Shown: positions 28,637 to 37,773 of the stretch, one piece after another | Position numbering within the stretch: the first letter of the stretch is position 1 | Layout: each line of letters begins with the position of its first letter | Assembly (NCBI GenBank): GCA_027489955.1 | Contig: JAIXYZ010000013.1 | Coordinates: 1,258,528 to 1,322,527, forward strand | Direction: 5' to 3' | DNA from: Hyphomicrobiales bacterium | GTDB taxonomy: Bacteria; Pseudomonadota; Alphaproteobacteria; Rhizobiales; Beijerinckiaceae | Length of the DNA: 64,000 nt | Program-made: the position numbers and the translations under genes | Notes under the pieces: model-generated | Told to the model about the DNA's origin: nothing | Database searches by the model: none | Seen by the model: only the letters and a program-made list of their open reading frames with translations

Positions 28637-30049
28637 ATGGCCGAAGCCGACGACAGGACGGCCGCGCCCGAAGGCGCGGAGATCGCCTTCCGCGAACCGG
28701 AGGGAGAGGTTTCGCGCGCCTTCGTGGAGCACGCGGAGGACCTGATCGCCGCCGGCGACGCGGCTGGCCTGCGGGACCTGGCCGCCGGATTGCACGAAGC
28801 GGATATGGGCGCGCTGATCGAGGCGCTCGGCGCGGCGGACAGGCCCCGCTTCGTGGCGCTGATGGGCGAAGACTTCGACTTCGCCGCCCTCACCGAGATC
28901 GACGACGCCGTCCGCGAGGAGCTGCTGGAGCAGATCCCCAACGACGCGCTCGCCGAAGGTGTCCGCGAACTCGATTCCGACGACGCGGTCTACATCCTGG
29001 AAGACCTCGACGAGGCCGATAAGGCGGAGGTGCTGGAGCGCCTTCCGGCGCTCGAGCGCCTCGTCCTGCAGCGCAGCCTCGACTATCCGGAGGATTCGGT
29101 CGGTCGCCTGATGCAGACCGAGCTGATCGCGGTGCCCCCGTTCTGGAGCGTCGGCCAGACCATCGACTACATGCGCGAGACGCCGGACCTGCCCGAGACG
29201 TTCTACGAGATCTTCGTCATCGATCCGGGCCACAAGCTGGTGGGTTCGGTGCCGCTGGACGCGCTCCTGCGCAGCAAGCGCCCGGTGAAGATCGGCGACA
29301 TCCTCGTGGAGGACCGCCACCGCATCCGCGTCACGCAGGACCAGGAGGACGCTGCCCGCGTCTTCCAGCGCTACAACCTCGTCTCGGCGCCGGTCGTGGA
29401 CGAGACCGAGCGCCTCGTCGGCGTGCTCATGGTCGACGACGTGGTCGACGTCATCGACGAGGAAGCCGACGAGGACCTGAAGGCGCTCGGCGGCGTCGCC
29501 AGCGACGAGGAACTGTCGGACTCCGTCCTGGACATCGTGAAGAGCCGTTTTCCCTGGCTCCTGGCGAACCTGTTCACCGCCCTCATCTCGGCCAGCGTCA
29601 TCAACATGTTCGACGGCGCCATCGAGAAGCTGGTGGCGCTCGCGGTCGTGATGCCCGTCATCGCCTCCATGGGCGGCAATGCCGGCACGCAGACGATGAC
29701 TGTGGCGGTGCGCGCCATCGCCACCCGCGAGCTGACGCGCTCCAATTCCTGGCGGGTCGTGCGCCGCGAGATGACCGTCGGCCTCATCAACGGGCTGGTC
29801 TTCGCCCTGATCCTCGGCGTCCTCGCGGCGACCTTCTTCCGCCTCGCGGACCTCGGCCTCGTCGTCGCGCTCGCGATGACGACTGTCCTGCTGGCGGCCG
29901 GCCTTGGCGGCATCGTCATCCCGCTTGTCCTGAACCGCATGGGCGCGGACCCCGCGGTGGCGTCGGGGCCCTTCGTCACCACCATCACGGATGTGATCAG
30001 CTTCCTGTCGGTCCTCGGCATTGCGACATTGTGGCTCGGGCTATCGTAA
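28637..30049 (+). CDS. mgtE: Magnesium transporter MgtE
   Basis: A 470-aa Mg2+ channel: cytosolic N domain (about 30-140, with repeats such as LAEGVRELDSDDAVYILEDL), two CBS domains (about 145-270), the plug helix, and five transmembrane helices from LLANLFTALISASVI with the pore motif MPVIASMGGNAGTQ. Mg2+ sensing through N/CBS domains is expected from the family. No Mg riboswitch was seen upstream; an EcfG-type promoter match was. Confidence 0.95.
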   Translation: MAEADDRTAAPEGAEIAFREPEGEVSRAFVEHAEDLIAAGDAAGLRDLAAGLHEADMGALIEALGAADRPRFVALMGEDFDFAALTEIDDAVREELLEQIPNDALAEGVRELDSDDAVYILEDLDEADKAEVLERLPALERLVLQRSLDYPEDSVGRLMQTELIAVPPFWSVGQTIDYMRETPDLPETFYEIFVIDPGHKLVGSVPLDALLRSKRPVKIGDILVEDRHRIRVTQDQEDAARVFQRYNLVSAPVVDETERLVGVLMVDDVVDVIDEEADEDLKALGGVASDEELSDSVLDIVKSRFPWLLANLFTALISASVINMFDGAIEKLVALAVVMPVIASMGGNAGTQTMTVAVRAIATRELTRSNSWRVVRREMTVGLINGLVFALILGVLAATFFRLADLGLVVALAMTTVLLAAGLGGIVIPLVLNRMGADPAVASGPFVTTITDVISFLSVLGIATLWLGLS

Positions 30050-30074
30050 ACCGAAGCTCAACGATTTCGGTCGA

Positions 30075-30920
30075 ATGGTCGCTGTCATGGTCGCGTCCCA
30101 TTCCCCTCGCCCGCGCCTGATCGCGCGCGCCCTGCTGTGCCTCGCCGTCGCGGCGATGGCCGGCTGCTCCGCCGTACCCAACCGCTATCCGCTGAAAGGC
30201 GACGCCAAGCCCCATACGGGCGTGGCGAGCGCCCACAGCCTGCCTGTGCACGGCATCGACGTCTCGAAATGGCAGCGGGAGATCGACTGGAACGCGGTTC
30301 GCGCGGCCGGCACCCGCTTCGCCTTCATCAAGGCGACCGAGGGCGGCGACCATGCCGACGAGCGCTTCCTGACGAACTGGGTCGGCGCGGCCCGCGCCGG
30401 CGTGCCGCGCGGGGCCTATCACTTCGTGTTCTGGTGTCGCCCGGCCCACGAGCAGGCCGAATGGTTCCGCCGCACGGTTCCCGCGGACCCGACCGCCCTG
30501 CCCCCCGTACTGGACGTGGAATGGAATGGCCATTCGCGCAACTGCCCGAAGAAGGTGCCGCGCGCGCAGGCGCTGGAGATGATCCGCACCATGCTCGCCG
30601 AGATGGAGGCCCATACCGGCAAGCGCCCGATCATCTACACGGACATCACCTTCCACCAGGAAATCCTGGAGGGCGAGTTCGAGGACTATCCGTTCTGGAT
30701 CCGCAGCGTCGCAGCCGAACCGCACGAGCGCTATAACGGCCGCCCCAACTGGATGTTCTGGCAGTACACCACGACCGGCCGCGTGCCCGGCATCGTCGGC
30801 GACGTGGACCGCAACGCGTTCTACGGGTCCGAGCAGGACTGGCAGAGCTTCGTGTCCACCAATTGCGATCCGCGCATCCGCCATCACCTGGAGCGCCGCG
30901 GTCTCTGCACCGGCAAGTAG
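30075..30920 (+). CDS. GH25 muramidase-like lipoprotein
   Basis: About 281 aa. A lipoprotein signal with lipobox MAGC is followed by a glycoside hydrolase family 25 domain: VHGIDVSKWQREIDWNAV (catalytic-face Asp), FAFIKATEGGDHAD, PPVLDVEWNG (acid Glu/Asp) and WMFWQYTTTGRVPGI. It should cut peptidoglycan glycan strands, anchored to a membrane. Starts at 30075 or 30087 are equivalent by sequence. It lies 25 bp after mgtE and may share its transcript. Confidence 0.9.
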   Translation: MVAVMVASHSPRPRLIARALLCLAVAAMAGCSAVPNRYPLKGDAKPHTGVASAHSLPVHGIDVSKWQREIDWNAVRAAGTRFAFIKATEGGDHADERFLTNWVGAARAGVPRGAYHFVFWCRPAHEQAEWFRRTVPADPTALPPVLDVEWNGHSRNCPKKVPRAQALEMIRTMLAEMEAHTGKRPIIYTDITFHQEILEGEFEDYPFWIRSVAAEPHERYNGRPNWMFWQYTTTGRVPGIVGDVDRNAFYGSEQDWQSFVSTNCDPRIRHHLERRGLCTGK

Positions 30921-30923
30921 CAG

Positions 30924-30944
30924 CCGGGAGCCCGTGGCTCCCGG
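30924..30944. terminator. Bidirectional stem between convergent genes
   Basis: A perfect 9-bp stem, CCGGGAGCC / GGCTCCCGG, with loop CGT fills the 24-bp gap between the convergent muramidase and acyltransferase stops. No T-run, so the termination role is inferred from position. Confidence 0.55.
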
Positions 30945-32075
30945 TCAGCCCCTGATCCGCGCCAGCAAGGCCTTCGCCCGCGCCCGCCCGCGCCACGCGG
31001 CCAGCACGGCGGCTTTCGCCGCAAGCGTCCGCCAGGCCGGCTCCTGCGCCGAGGTCGGCGCGACGAAGGTGGCGACGCGCTCCCGCTCCAGCCACTCGCC
31101 CATCAGCCTGTGGGTCTCGTCGGCGCAGGAATCCACCCGGGCGTAGCGGCCTTCCAGCACCTGGCACAGGAGATGGTGGTCCAGCACGACGCCGGGACCG
31201 AGGACCGATTCGCGCTCATCGTAGGCACTCTTGAACGCGAAGATCGCGCCCGGGACCACGAAGTTGAAGTTGGCGGCCGCGGCCCTGTCCTCGACGGTCA
31301 GGATATCCAGGTGGACGATGTCGCCGCCGTAGCGGAAGACCTCGCGGGCGAACGCTGCCGTGTCCGGGCGCGAGGCCAGGGCGGTGCCGAGTTCGCCCTT
31401 CCAGCCGCTGGCCTCAAGGGTGAGGAACGCCTCGAACACCTCCGCCGCGTCCGGTTCGCCCGCTCCCGGCAGCGTCCGCGCGACGACCGTGCCGAGCTTG
31501 TCGGCGTGCTTGATGCGGCCCTCGACGTTCCGGCGGCGCTTGCGCGAATAGCGTTCGCGGTAGGCCTTCGGCGTGAGGCGGCTTTCGATCGCCGGCCGTT
31601 CATGCGCGGCGATCTCCGTGGCCGCGATGCCGGCCGCGTTCCAGCCCGCCTCCACCGCCGGCCGTCCCTCATGGGTGGACGGCAGCAGCGGCAGGACGAG
31701 CTGGCGCACGCCGTTGCGATGGAGCGCGGCGTTCATCGCCGCCCAGGCCTCGGGCGCGCAGGACCGGTCGAGCAGGGGCATCCCCGACGTGACGAACGGG
31801 TTCCACAACCCCGTCCAGAGCCCGAGGCCCGGAAGCCCGCCGCGCGCGCGCGGCAGCGGCAGGACCGGCAGCAGGCCGACGAGGCGTCCTTCCGCCCGGG
31901 CGGTGACGATGCGCAGGTCGCGATGGCCCGGCAGGTGCGCGTGACAGGCGCCCACGAAGCTGTGGTCGTAGAACGGGTTCGGCTCGACCGAGCGCTCCAG
32001 CAGGTCGCGCCATTCGGCCCGACCGTCCTTGAGAAGCGTGCCCGGATGCTCCCAGGCGGTCGCGATCGCGCTCAT
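30945..32075 (-). CDS. FemAB/BcsL-like GNAT acyltransferase
   Basis: A 376-aa protein with two tandem GNAT-like halves (Acetyltransf_6 type): NPFYDHSFVGACHAHL and LVGLLPVLPL early, then SRKRRRNVEGRIKHADKLG, EASGWKGELGTAL and the C-terminal HHLLCQVLEG. Such proteins acylate polysaccharides or cell-wall precursors. Its start overlaps the flippase stop by 4 bp, linking it to export of a surface glycan. Confidence 0.82.
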   Translation of the reverse strand: MSAIATAWEHPGTLLKDGRAEWRDLLERSVEPNPFYDHSFVGACHAHLPGHRDLRIVTARAEGRLVGLLPVLPLPRARGGLPGLGLWTGLWNPFVTSGMPLLDRSCAPEAWAAMNAALHRNGVRQLVLPLLPSTHEGRPAVEAGWNAAGIAATEIAAHERPAIESRLTPKAYRERYSRKRRRNVEGRIKHADKLGTVVARTLPGAGEPDAAEVFEAFLTLEASGWKGELGTALASRPDTAAFAREVFRYGGDIVHLDILTVEDRAAAANFNFVVPGAIFAFKSAYDERESVLGPGVVLDHHLLCQVLEGRYARVDSCADETHRLMGEWLERERVATFVAPTSAQEPAWRTLAAKAAVLAAWRGRARAKALLARIRG

Positions 32076-33415
32076 GCCCGCGTCCGCAGGCTGGCGCGGG
32101 CCCCGACGGCGAGCAGCACCGTGGTGACCGCGAGCGCCGCGGTCGCCGCGATGGCCGCACCCATCGTCCCGTAGGCCGGAACGAGGAGCAGCGCTCCGGC
32201 GATGCTGGCGGCAAGGCCCGCCGCCTGGGCGAGGAAGGCCAGCCTCTCCCGGCCCAGCATGACGAGAAGGTCGTCGGCGGGTCCCACGGCGGCGCGGATC
32301 GCATAGCCGGCGGCGAGGATTGCGACGGCCAGGGCCCCGTCGGCGAAGCCCGGCCCGAAGAGGGAGAGGATCGCCGGCGCGGCCAGCGAGACGAGGACCG
32401 CGCCCGCCAGCGTTGGCCAGAACGTGACCAGCGCGGCCTTGCGCGCATAGGCCCTCAGTTCGGCCGCGTCGCCGCGCTCGCCGAGGCGGGAGAAGCGGTG
32501 GGCGGCCATCGCGCCGATCGCGTATTCGACGAAGCCGAGCAGCGCGGCCACCCGCGTGGCGGCGAAGTAGATTGCGACGGTCGAGGCCGGCGCGAGCGCG
32601 CCGACGATCAGGACGTCGGCATAGGAGCGCAGCATCTGCGCGCCGTCCGCGAGGAACACCGTCAGCGCCGACCGGAACCACACGCGGCGCTCCCGGGCGG
32701 GCACGACCGGCGGCGCCTGCATCGCGCGGCGCACCAGCGCGTGCTGGATGGCGGTGGCGCACAAGGTCGCCGCCAGCGCCGCAGCCATGGCCGTCGTGGC
32801 GTCGGCCGCCGCGCCAAGCACCATCGCGCCGCCGGCGAAGACCAGCAGCGCCGCCTGGCGCAGGATGTAGGGCGGCACGAGGGCGAGCCGGACCCAGCCA
32901 TGGGCGCGGGCATAGCCTTCCAGCAGGTCCTGATAGGCGAAGACCGGCACGCAGGCCGCCGCGAGCACGAACGGGGCCAGCCCTCCCTCCGGAGGATCGA
33001 GCCACACGGCCAGGGCGCCGCTCATCGCCACGACCGTTCCGGCAAGGGCGACCACCGCCGTGCTGTCACGCAGGAAGCCTGCCCGCAAAGCAGCAGCCTC
33101 CCGCTCGGCATAGACGGGCAGGAAGCGCACCGCCGCCTGGCTGAAGCCGAGGCAGGCCGAGAAGCCTCCGACGGCCACCAGCACCCAGGCCAGCGCGAAC
33201 ACGCCGTACTGCTCGGCCCCGATCAGCCGGGCGAGCCCGATCTGCAGGACATAGCCGATGCCTGCCGCGGCGACGCGGACCAGGAAGCCGGAAACCGCGC
33301 CCCCGGCGAGGAGGCGGCGCAGCCGCGCGGCCAGGGCCGGCGTCGTCCCGGCTGAACCTGCTTCGGCACCGGCGCCGGGCGTGTCGTTCGTCGCATGCAT
33401 GAGTGCGCGGACCAT
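32072..33415 (-). CDS. Polysaccharide flippase (Wzx/MATE-like, oligosaccharide transporter family)
   Basis: A 447-aa integral membrane protein with 12-14 predicted helices and the N-terminal flippase pattern GFLVRVAAAGIGYVLQIGLA...GAEQYGVFALAWVL. It likely moves lipid-linked oligosaccharides or exopolysaccharide units across the inner membrane. Forms a two-gene operon with the acyltransferase; no glycosyltransferase is nearby. Start ATG at 33415; ATG at 33400 possible. Divergent from ivd. Confidence 0.87.
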   Translation of the reverse strand: MVRALMHATNDTPGAGAEAGSAGTTPALAARLRRLLAGGAVSGFLVRVAAAGIGYVLQIGLARLIGAEQYGVFALAWVLVAVGGFSACLGFSQAAVRFLPVYAEREAAALRAGFLRDSTAVVALAGTVVAMSGALAVWLDPPEGGLAPFVLAAACVPVFAYQDLLEGYARAHGWVRLALVPPYILRQAALLVFAGGAMVLGAAADATTAMAAALAATLCATAIQHALVRRAMQAPPVVPARERRVWFRSALTVFLADGAQMLRSYADVLIVGALAPASTVAIYFAATRVAALLGFVEYAIGAMAAHRFSRLGERGDAAELRAYARKAALVTFWPTLAGAVLVSLAAPAILSLFGPGFADGALAVAILAAGYAIRAAVGPADDLLVMLGRERLAFLAQAAGLAASIAGALLLVPAYGTMGAAIAATAALAVTTVLLAVGARASLRTRA

Positions 33416-33567
33416 AGCTCCGTCGGCTTAATGGCGCGCTAAGGCCCCGGCCGTCCGTCGTGCTGGCCCATGCCATCGGCACAAAGGCGCACCGAAGCCG
33501 CCGCTGACAGCGCACCGCCGTGCGCCTATACAGTCACCGACTGGGACGATCGCTCAGGAGCCAGACG

Positions 33568-34743
33568 ATGCTCGCCAACGCCCCCCGCTTCCTCGACTTC
33601 GACCTCGGGGATACCGCCGACGCCATCCGGGACACCGTGCGCGGCTTCGCGCAGGAGCGCATCGCGCCGCGCGCCGAAGAAATCGATCGGTCCAACCTCT
33701 TCCCCCGCGATCTCTGGCCGGAAATGGGCGCCCTCGGGCTGCACGGCATCACGGTCGAGGAGGAGTATGGCGGCACGGGCCTGGGCTATCTCGAGCACTG
33801 CATCGCGGTGGAGGAGGTGTCGCGGGCCTCGGCCTCCGTCGGCCTGTCCTACGGCGCCCATTCCAATCTCTGCATCAACCAGCTCCGGCGGAACGGCACG
33901 GAAGCGCAGAAGCGCAGATACCTGCCGGGCCTCATTTCCGGCGAGCATGTGGGCGCGCTCGCCATGTCCGAGCCCGGATCGGGCTCCGACGTGGTCTCGA
34001 TGCGCACCCGCGCCGAGAAGAAGGGCGATCGCTACGTCCTCAACGGCAACAAGATGTGGATCACCAACGGCCCGGTCGCCGAGACGCTGGTCGTCTACGC
34101 CAAGACCGACCCGGCAGCCGGCCCCAAGGGCATCACCGCCTTCATCATCGAAAAGGGCATGAAGGGCTTCTCCACCGCGCAGAAGCTGGACAAGCTCGGC
34201 ATGCGCGGCTCCGACACGTGCGAGCTCGTCTTCGAGGACTGCGAGGTCCCCGAAGAGAACGTTCTCGGCGAGGTCGGCAAGGGCGTGCGGGTGCTGATGT
34301 CCGGGCTGGACTACGAGCGCGTCGTGCTCGCCGCCGGCCCGCTCGGCATCATGCAGGCCTGCATGGACGTCGTGCTGCCCTACATCCACGAGCGCAAGCA
34401 GTTCGGCCAGCCGATCGGCGAATTCCAACTCGTCCAGGGCAAGATCGCGGACATGTATGTCGGGATGAATGCCTGCAAGGCTTACGTCTACGCCGTCGCC
34501 AAGGCCTGCGACCGGGGCGAGACCACGCGCGAGGACGCCGCCGGCGCGATCCTCTACTCCGCCGAGAAGGCGACGAAGCTGGCGTTGGACGCCATCCAGC
34601 TCCTGGGCGGCAACGGCTACATCAACGAATATCCGACAGGCCGCCTGCTGCGCGATGCCAAGCTCTACGAGATCGGCGCGGGCACGAGCGAAATCCGGCG
34701 CATGCTGATCGGCCGCGAGCTGTTCGCCAAGACCGGAGCCTAG
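33568..34743 (+). CDS. ivd: Isovaleryl-CoA dehydrogenase
   Basis: A 391-aa acyl-CoA dehydrogenase. Flavin motifs [14 protein letters not shown] and [30 protein letters not shown] near the C-terminus. The catalytic base is E250 ([11 protein letters not shown]), the position used by isovaleryl-CoA dehydrogenases, unlike the C-terminal Glu of short- and medium-chain enzymes. It oxidises isovaleryl-CoA to methylcrotonyl-CoA, the substrate of MccAB. CAGGAG precedes the ATG. Confidence 0.94.
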   Translation: MLANAPRFLDFDLGDTADAIRDTVRGFAQERIAPRAEEIDRSNLFPRDLWPEMGALGLHGITVEEEYGGTGLGYLEHCIAVEEVSRASASVGLSYGAHSNLCINQLRRNGTEAQKRRYLPGLISGEHVGALAMSEPGSGSDVVSMRTRAEKKGDRYVLNGNKMWITNGPVAETLVVYAKTDPAAGPKGITAFIIEKGMKGFSTAQKLDKLGMRGSDTCELVFEDCEVPEENVLGEVGKGVRVLMSGLDYERVVLAAGPLGIMQACMDVVLPYIHERKQFGQPIGEFQLVQGKIADMYVGMNACKAYVYAVAKACDRGETTREDAAGAILYSAEKATKLALDAIQLLGGNGYINEYPTGRLLRDAKLYEIGAGTSEIRRMLIGRELFAKTGA

Positions 34744-34812
34744 GCGGCCGCGCGCAACGACGCCCACGCGCCTGAGCCCGGCAGGTCCGCGACCTTGAAA
34801 GCCTGCCGGTGG

Positions 34813-34838
34813 GGAACGCGGCGGCGGCGCGCCGCGTT
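34813..34838 (+). promoter_or_regulatory. GGAAC-N17-CGTT motif within an inverted repeat
   Basis: GGAAC (34813-34817), 17 bases, CGTT (34835-34838), 52 bp before the transglycosylase ATG: an EcfG-type promoter match with the longer allowed spacer. The same bases form a perfect inverted repeat AACGCGGCG / CGCCGCGTT (34815-34838) that could instead be a stem after ivd. One or both roles are possible. Confidence 0.4.
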
Positions 34839-34890
34839 GCAGCATCGGCGCGTTCGCGCCAATCTCCCGCCCGCTTGAGAGGACGATTGC

Positions 34891-35742
34891 ATGCGCGCAC
34901 CCCTTCTGGCCGCCACGCTCATGGCCGCGATGCTGGTCGGGTCCGCCCTGCCCGCCCAGGCCCAGCGCCGCAAGGAGTGCGGACCGGGACCGTCCTTCAC
35001 CGAATGGCTGGAGCGCACCAAGGCCGAAGCCGCCGCCAAGGGCATATCCCGCCGCACGATCGCGGCCACGCTGGACGGCCTGACCTACGACGCGAAGGTG
35101 ATCTCGCTCGATCGCGGCCAGCGCAAGGCGTTCGGCCTGACCTTCGAGCAGTTCATCAGGAACCGCGTGTCGAGCGGCCGCGTCGCAAAGGGCCGGCAGA
35201 TGCTCCGGACCCATGCGGCGACTCTCGCCCGCGTCGAGCAGCGCTTCGGCGTGCCGAAGGAGCTCGTGGTGACGCTCTGGGGGATGGAGACCGATTACGG
35301 CGTGGTGACAGGCAAGCTGCCCGTCATCCGCTCGCTCGCCACCCTGACCTACGATTGCCGCCGGTCGGACTTCTTCCGGCCGCACCTGTTCGCCGCGCTG
35401 GAACTCGTCGACCGGGGCGACCTCACCCTCGACGAGATGTACGGCGCATGGGCGGGAGAGCTGGGCCAGACCCAGTTCCTGCCCGGCAACCACGTGAAGT
35501 ATGCGGTCGACTTCGACGGCGACGGCCGCCGCGACCTCGTGCGCTCCGTGCCCGACGTGCTGGCCTCGACGGCGAACCTGCTGGCCTCCAGCGGCTGGAA
35601 GCGCGGCCAGCCCTACGAGGAAGGCACGGAGAATTTCGAGGTCCTGCGGGAATGGAACCGCAGCCTCGTCTACCGCCAGGCTATCGTCTATTTCGCCAGC
35701 CTGCTGGCCGGCGGCGAGCCGATACGCCCCGCCGCGCGCTGA
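34891..35742 (+). CDS. Lytic murein transglycosylase (MltB family)
   Basis: A 283-aa exported enzyme: signal peptide to about residue 24 (LPAQAQ), then an SLT_2/MltB-like domain with catalytic E133 (LWGMETDYG) and AWAGELGQTQFLPGNHV. It cleaves glycan strands to anhydromuramic ends. There is no lipobox and no peptidoglycan-binding domain, so it is the short soluble periplasmic form. Confidence 0.92.
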   Translation: MRAPLLAATLMAAMLVGSALPAQAQRRKECGPGPSFTEWLERTKAEAAAKGISRRTIAATLDGLTYDAKVISLDRGQRKAFGLTFEQFIRNRVSSGRVAKGRQMLRTHAATLARVEQRFGVPKELVVTLWGMETDYGVVTGKLPVIRSLATLTYDCRRSDFFRPHLFAALELVDRGDLTLDEMYGAWAGELGQTQFLPGNHVKYAVDFDGDGRRDLVRSVPDVLASTANLLASSGWKRGQPYEEGTENFEVLREWNRSLVYRQAIVYFASLLAGGEPIRPAAR

Positions 35743-35822
35743 ACGTAGCGGAATGGCCCCCTTGCCACGGGCCCGCCGCGTCCTAGACTGAACGTATCCC
35801 CCACCCGACGAGGAGACGAGCC

Positions 35823-36659
35823 ATGAAGCCAATGGCGGTTCATGCCCATGGAGCGGACATCCCCGTGATCGGCCTCGGGACCTGGCCGATGAAGGGACAG
35901 GACTGCGTCGATGCCGTCTCCCACGCGCTCAAGGTCGGCTATCGCCATCTCGACACGGCCGCCATGTACGGCAACGAGACGGAGGTCGGGCGCGGCCTGC
36001 GGCAGTCGGGCGTCCGCCGGGAGGATGTCTTTCTCACCACCAAGGTCTGGTGGACCGACATTGCCGAGGGGTGTCTCCAGCGCTCGGCGGAGGCGAGCCT
36101 GCGCGCGCTTTCGGTCGCCTATGCCGATCTCGTGCTGATCCACTGGCCGAACGGGGACATTCCGCTGGCCGAATCGATCCGTGCCCTGTGCGCGGTGAAG
36201 AAGCATGGCCTCGCCCGGCATATCGGCGTCGCGAACTTCCCGGCCGCGATGCTGCGGGAGGCCGTCGATCTCGCCTCGGAGCCGCTGGTGGCGAACCAGT
36301 GCGAGTACCATCCCCGGCTCGACCAGACGGCGGTGCTGGAGGCGGTGCGCGGGTTCAACTCCGCCTTCGTGTCCTATTCGCCCCTGGGCCGCGGCGACCT
36401 GCTGCGCGATCCGGTCGTCACCGGCATCGCGGAACGGCTCGGGCGCACCCCGGCGCAGATCGTCCTGCGCTGGCACATCCAGCAGCCGCGCGTCTGCGCG
36501 ATCCCGAAATCGGCCGATCCGACGCGGATCGAGGAGAACTTCCAGGTCTTCGACTTCGCGCTTGCCGAGGAGGACATGGCCGCCCTTTCGGGCCTTGCCC
36601 GCCCGGATGGCCGGCTGATCGATCCCGAATGGTCGCCCGCCTGGGACAGGGCCGCCTGA
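35823..36659 (+). CDS. Aldo/keto reductase
   Basis: A 278-aa NADPH-dependent AKR barrel: VGYRHLDTAAMYGNE (catalytic Asp and Tyr), TTKVWW (Lys), YADLVLIHWPN (His) and the cofactor segment AIPKSADPTRIEEN. Close to the 2,5-diketo-gluconate reductase type; the substrate is unknown. GAGGAGACGAG lies just before the ATG. Confidence 0.93.
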   Translation: MKPMAVHAHGADIPVIGLGTWPMKGQDCVDAVSHALKVGYRHLDTAAMYGNETEVGRGLRQSGVRREDVFLTTKVWWTDIAEGCLQRSAEASLRALSVAYADLVLIHWPNGDIPLAESIRALCAVKKHGLARHIGVANFPAAMLREAVDLASEPLVANQCEYHPRLDQTAVLEAVRGFNSAFVSYSPLGRGDLLRDPVVTGIAERLGRTPAQIVLRWHIQQPRVCAIPKSADPTRIEENFQVFDFALAEEDMAALSGLARPDGRLIDPEWSPAWDRAA

Positions 36660-36712
36660 TCGGCAAGGGTTCCGCAAGGCGGCCGTGCTAGAGTGGCGCA
36701 CGGAGGCCGTCC

Positions 36713-37507
36713 TTGTTCTTCTATCTCTCCAAGATCCTCTGGATCGTCGCGGCGCCGACGAACCTGCTCCTGCTGGCGGCAGCGGCCGGCCTTGCGGCCG
36801 CTGCGCTCACGCGTTTCAGGCGCGCCGGCCTGTGGCTGGCCGGCATCGCCGTCGCCGGGCTTCTTATCCTCGGCGCCTCGCCCGCTGCGACGCTGCTGGT
36901 GCGCCCGCTGGAAGACCGCTTCCCCCAGATCGCCGCCGACGATCCCCGCCCCGTCGACGGGATCGTCGTGCTGGGCGGCGCCATCGGCTTCGGGCGTGGG
37001 CAGGTGGCGTTCAACGAGGCCGCCTCGCGCATGACCGAGGCGCTTGCCCTCGCCCGCCGGCATTCGCAGGCCCGCATTGTCTTCACCGGAGGGCATGCGG
37101 AGATCGTGCGCACCGACGACCTCTCGGAGGCCGACGCGGCGCGGGTGTTCTTCCGCAATGCCGGGATCGACGACGCGAGACTGACCTTCGAGGGCCAGTC
37201 CCGCAACACGCGGGAGAATGCCGTGTTCACGGCCCGCATGGTCGTGCCGAAGTCAGGCGAGCGCTGGCTCCTGGTGACGTCCGCCTACCACATGCCGCGC
37301 GCCATCGGCTGCTTCCGGGCGGCGGGTTTCCGGGCGGAGGCCTATCCTGTCGACTATCGCAGCGAGGGGACGGCCGCCGACTACCGCACGATCTCCCGCT
37401 CTTTCGCCGACGGGCTGCGGCTGGCGGATCTTGCGACGAAGGAATGGATCGGGCTCGTCGCCTACCGCATGGCGGGCTACATCCCCGACGTGCTGCCGGG
37501 CCCCTGA
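36713..37507 (+). CDS. YdcF/ElyC family membrane protein (DUF218)
   Basis: A 264-aa protein with two N-terminal helices (about 4-25 and 38-56) and a DUF218 domain (GIVVLGGAIGFGRG, FTGGHAE, LTFEGQSRNTRENA, LVTSAYHMPRAIGCFRAAG). E. coli ElyC works in envelope lipid-carrier metabolism; the same role here is inference. It starts with TTG after a strong GGAGG. Its end overlaps the convergent DUF3253 gene by 31 bp. Confidence 0.88.
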   Translation: MFFYLSKILWIVAAPTNLLLLAAAAGLAAAALTRFRRAGLWLAGIAVAGLLILGASPAATLLVRPLEDRFPQIAADDPRPVDGIVVLGGAIGFGRGQVAFNEAASRMTEALALARRHSQARIVFTGGHAEIVRTDDLSEADAARVFFRNAGIDDARLTFEGQSRNTRENAVFTARMVVPKSGERWLLVTSAYHMPRAIGCFRAAGFRAEAYPVDYRSEGTAADYRTISRSFADGLRLADLATKEWIGLVAYRMAGYIPDVLPGP

Positions 37508-37773
37508 TCGCCGCCTTCAGGCAGGCGGATGCGGTAGACGCCGCGGAAGTCGTCGGGATCGACGGGTCTTCCCTTGCGGGTAATGACCACCCTGCCCTCC
37601 TTCATCAGCGCCACCGCCACCTTGCGGATCGGCGTCATCAACGGACCCCAGCCATCGGGATGCGGTCCGCCGATGGCGCGGGCAACCTCCGACGGGCAGA
37701 TGGTCTTGCCCGCGCCGCGCGCCGCCGCGAGCGCCAGCATCTCCGCCTCGATCCGCTCCCGGTCGCCGCTCAT
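37477..37773 (-). CDS. DUF3253 family protein
   Basis: A 98-aa small soluble protein with the DUF3253 pattern: ICPSEVARAIG, WGPLMTPIRKVAVALMKEGRV and ITRKGRPVDPDDFRGVYRIRL, resembling a winged helix. Function unknown. Its ATG overlaps the DUF599 stop (4 bp). Confidence 0.85.
   Translation of the reverse strand: MSGDRERIEAEMLALAAARGAGKTICPSEVARAIGGPHPDGWGPLMTPIRKVAVALMKEGRVVITRKGRPVDPDDFRGVYRIRLPEGGDQGPGSTSGM

Noticed and set aside
30050..30074. ACCGAA/TTCGGT stem between mgtE and the muramidase gene as a terminator
   Set aside because: Only six base pairs with a 10-base loop and no T-run; the 25-bp spacing suggests cotranscription instead.
35688..36701. Antisense frame over the aldo/keto reductase
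   Set aside because: No family pattern and composition of a shadow frame.
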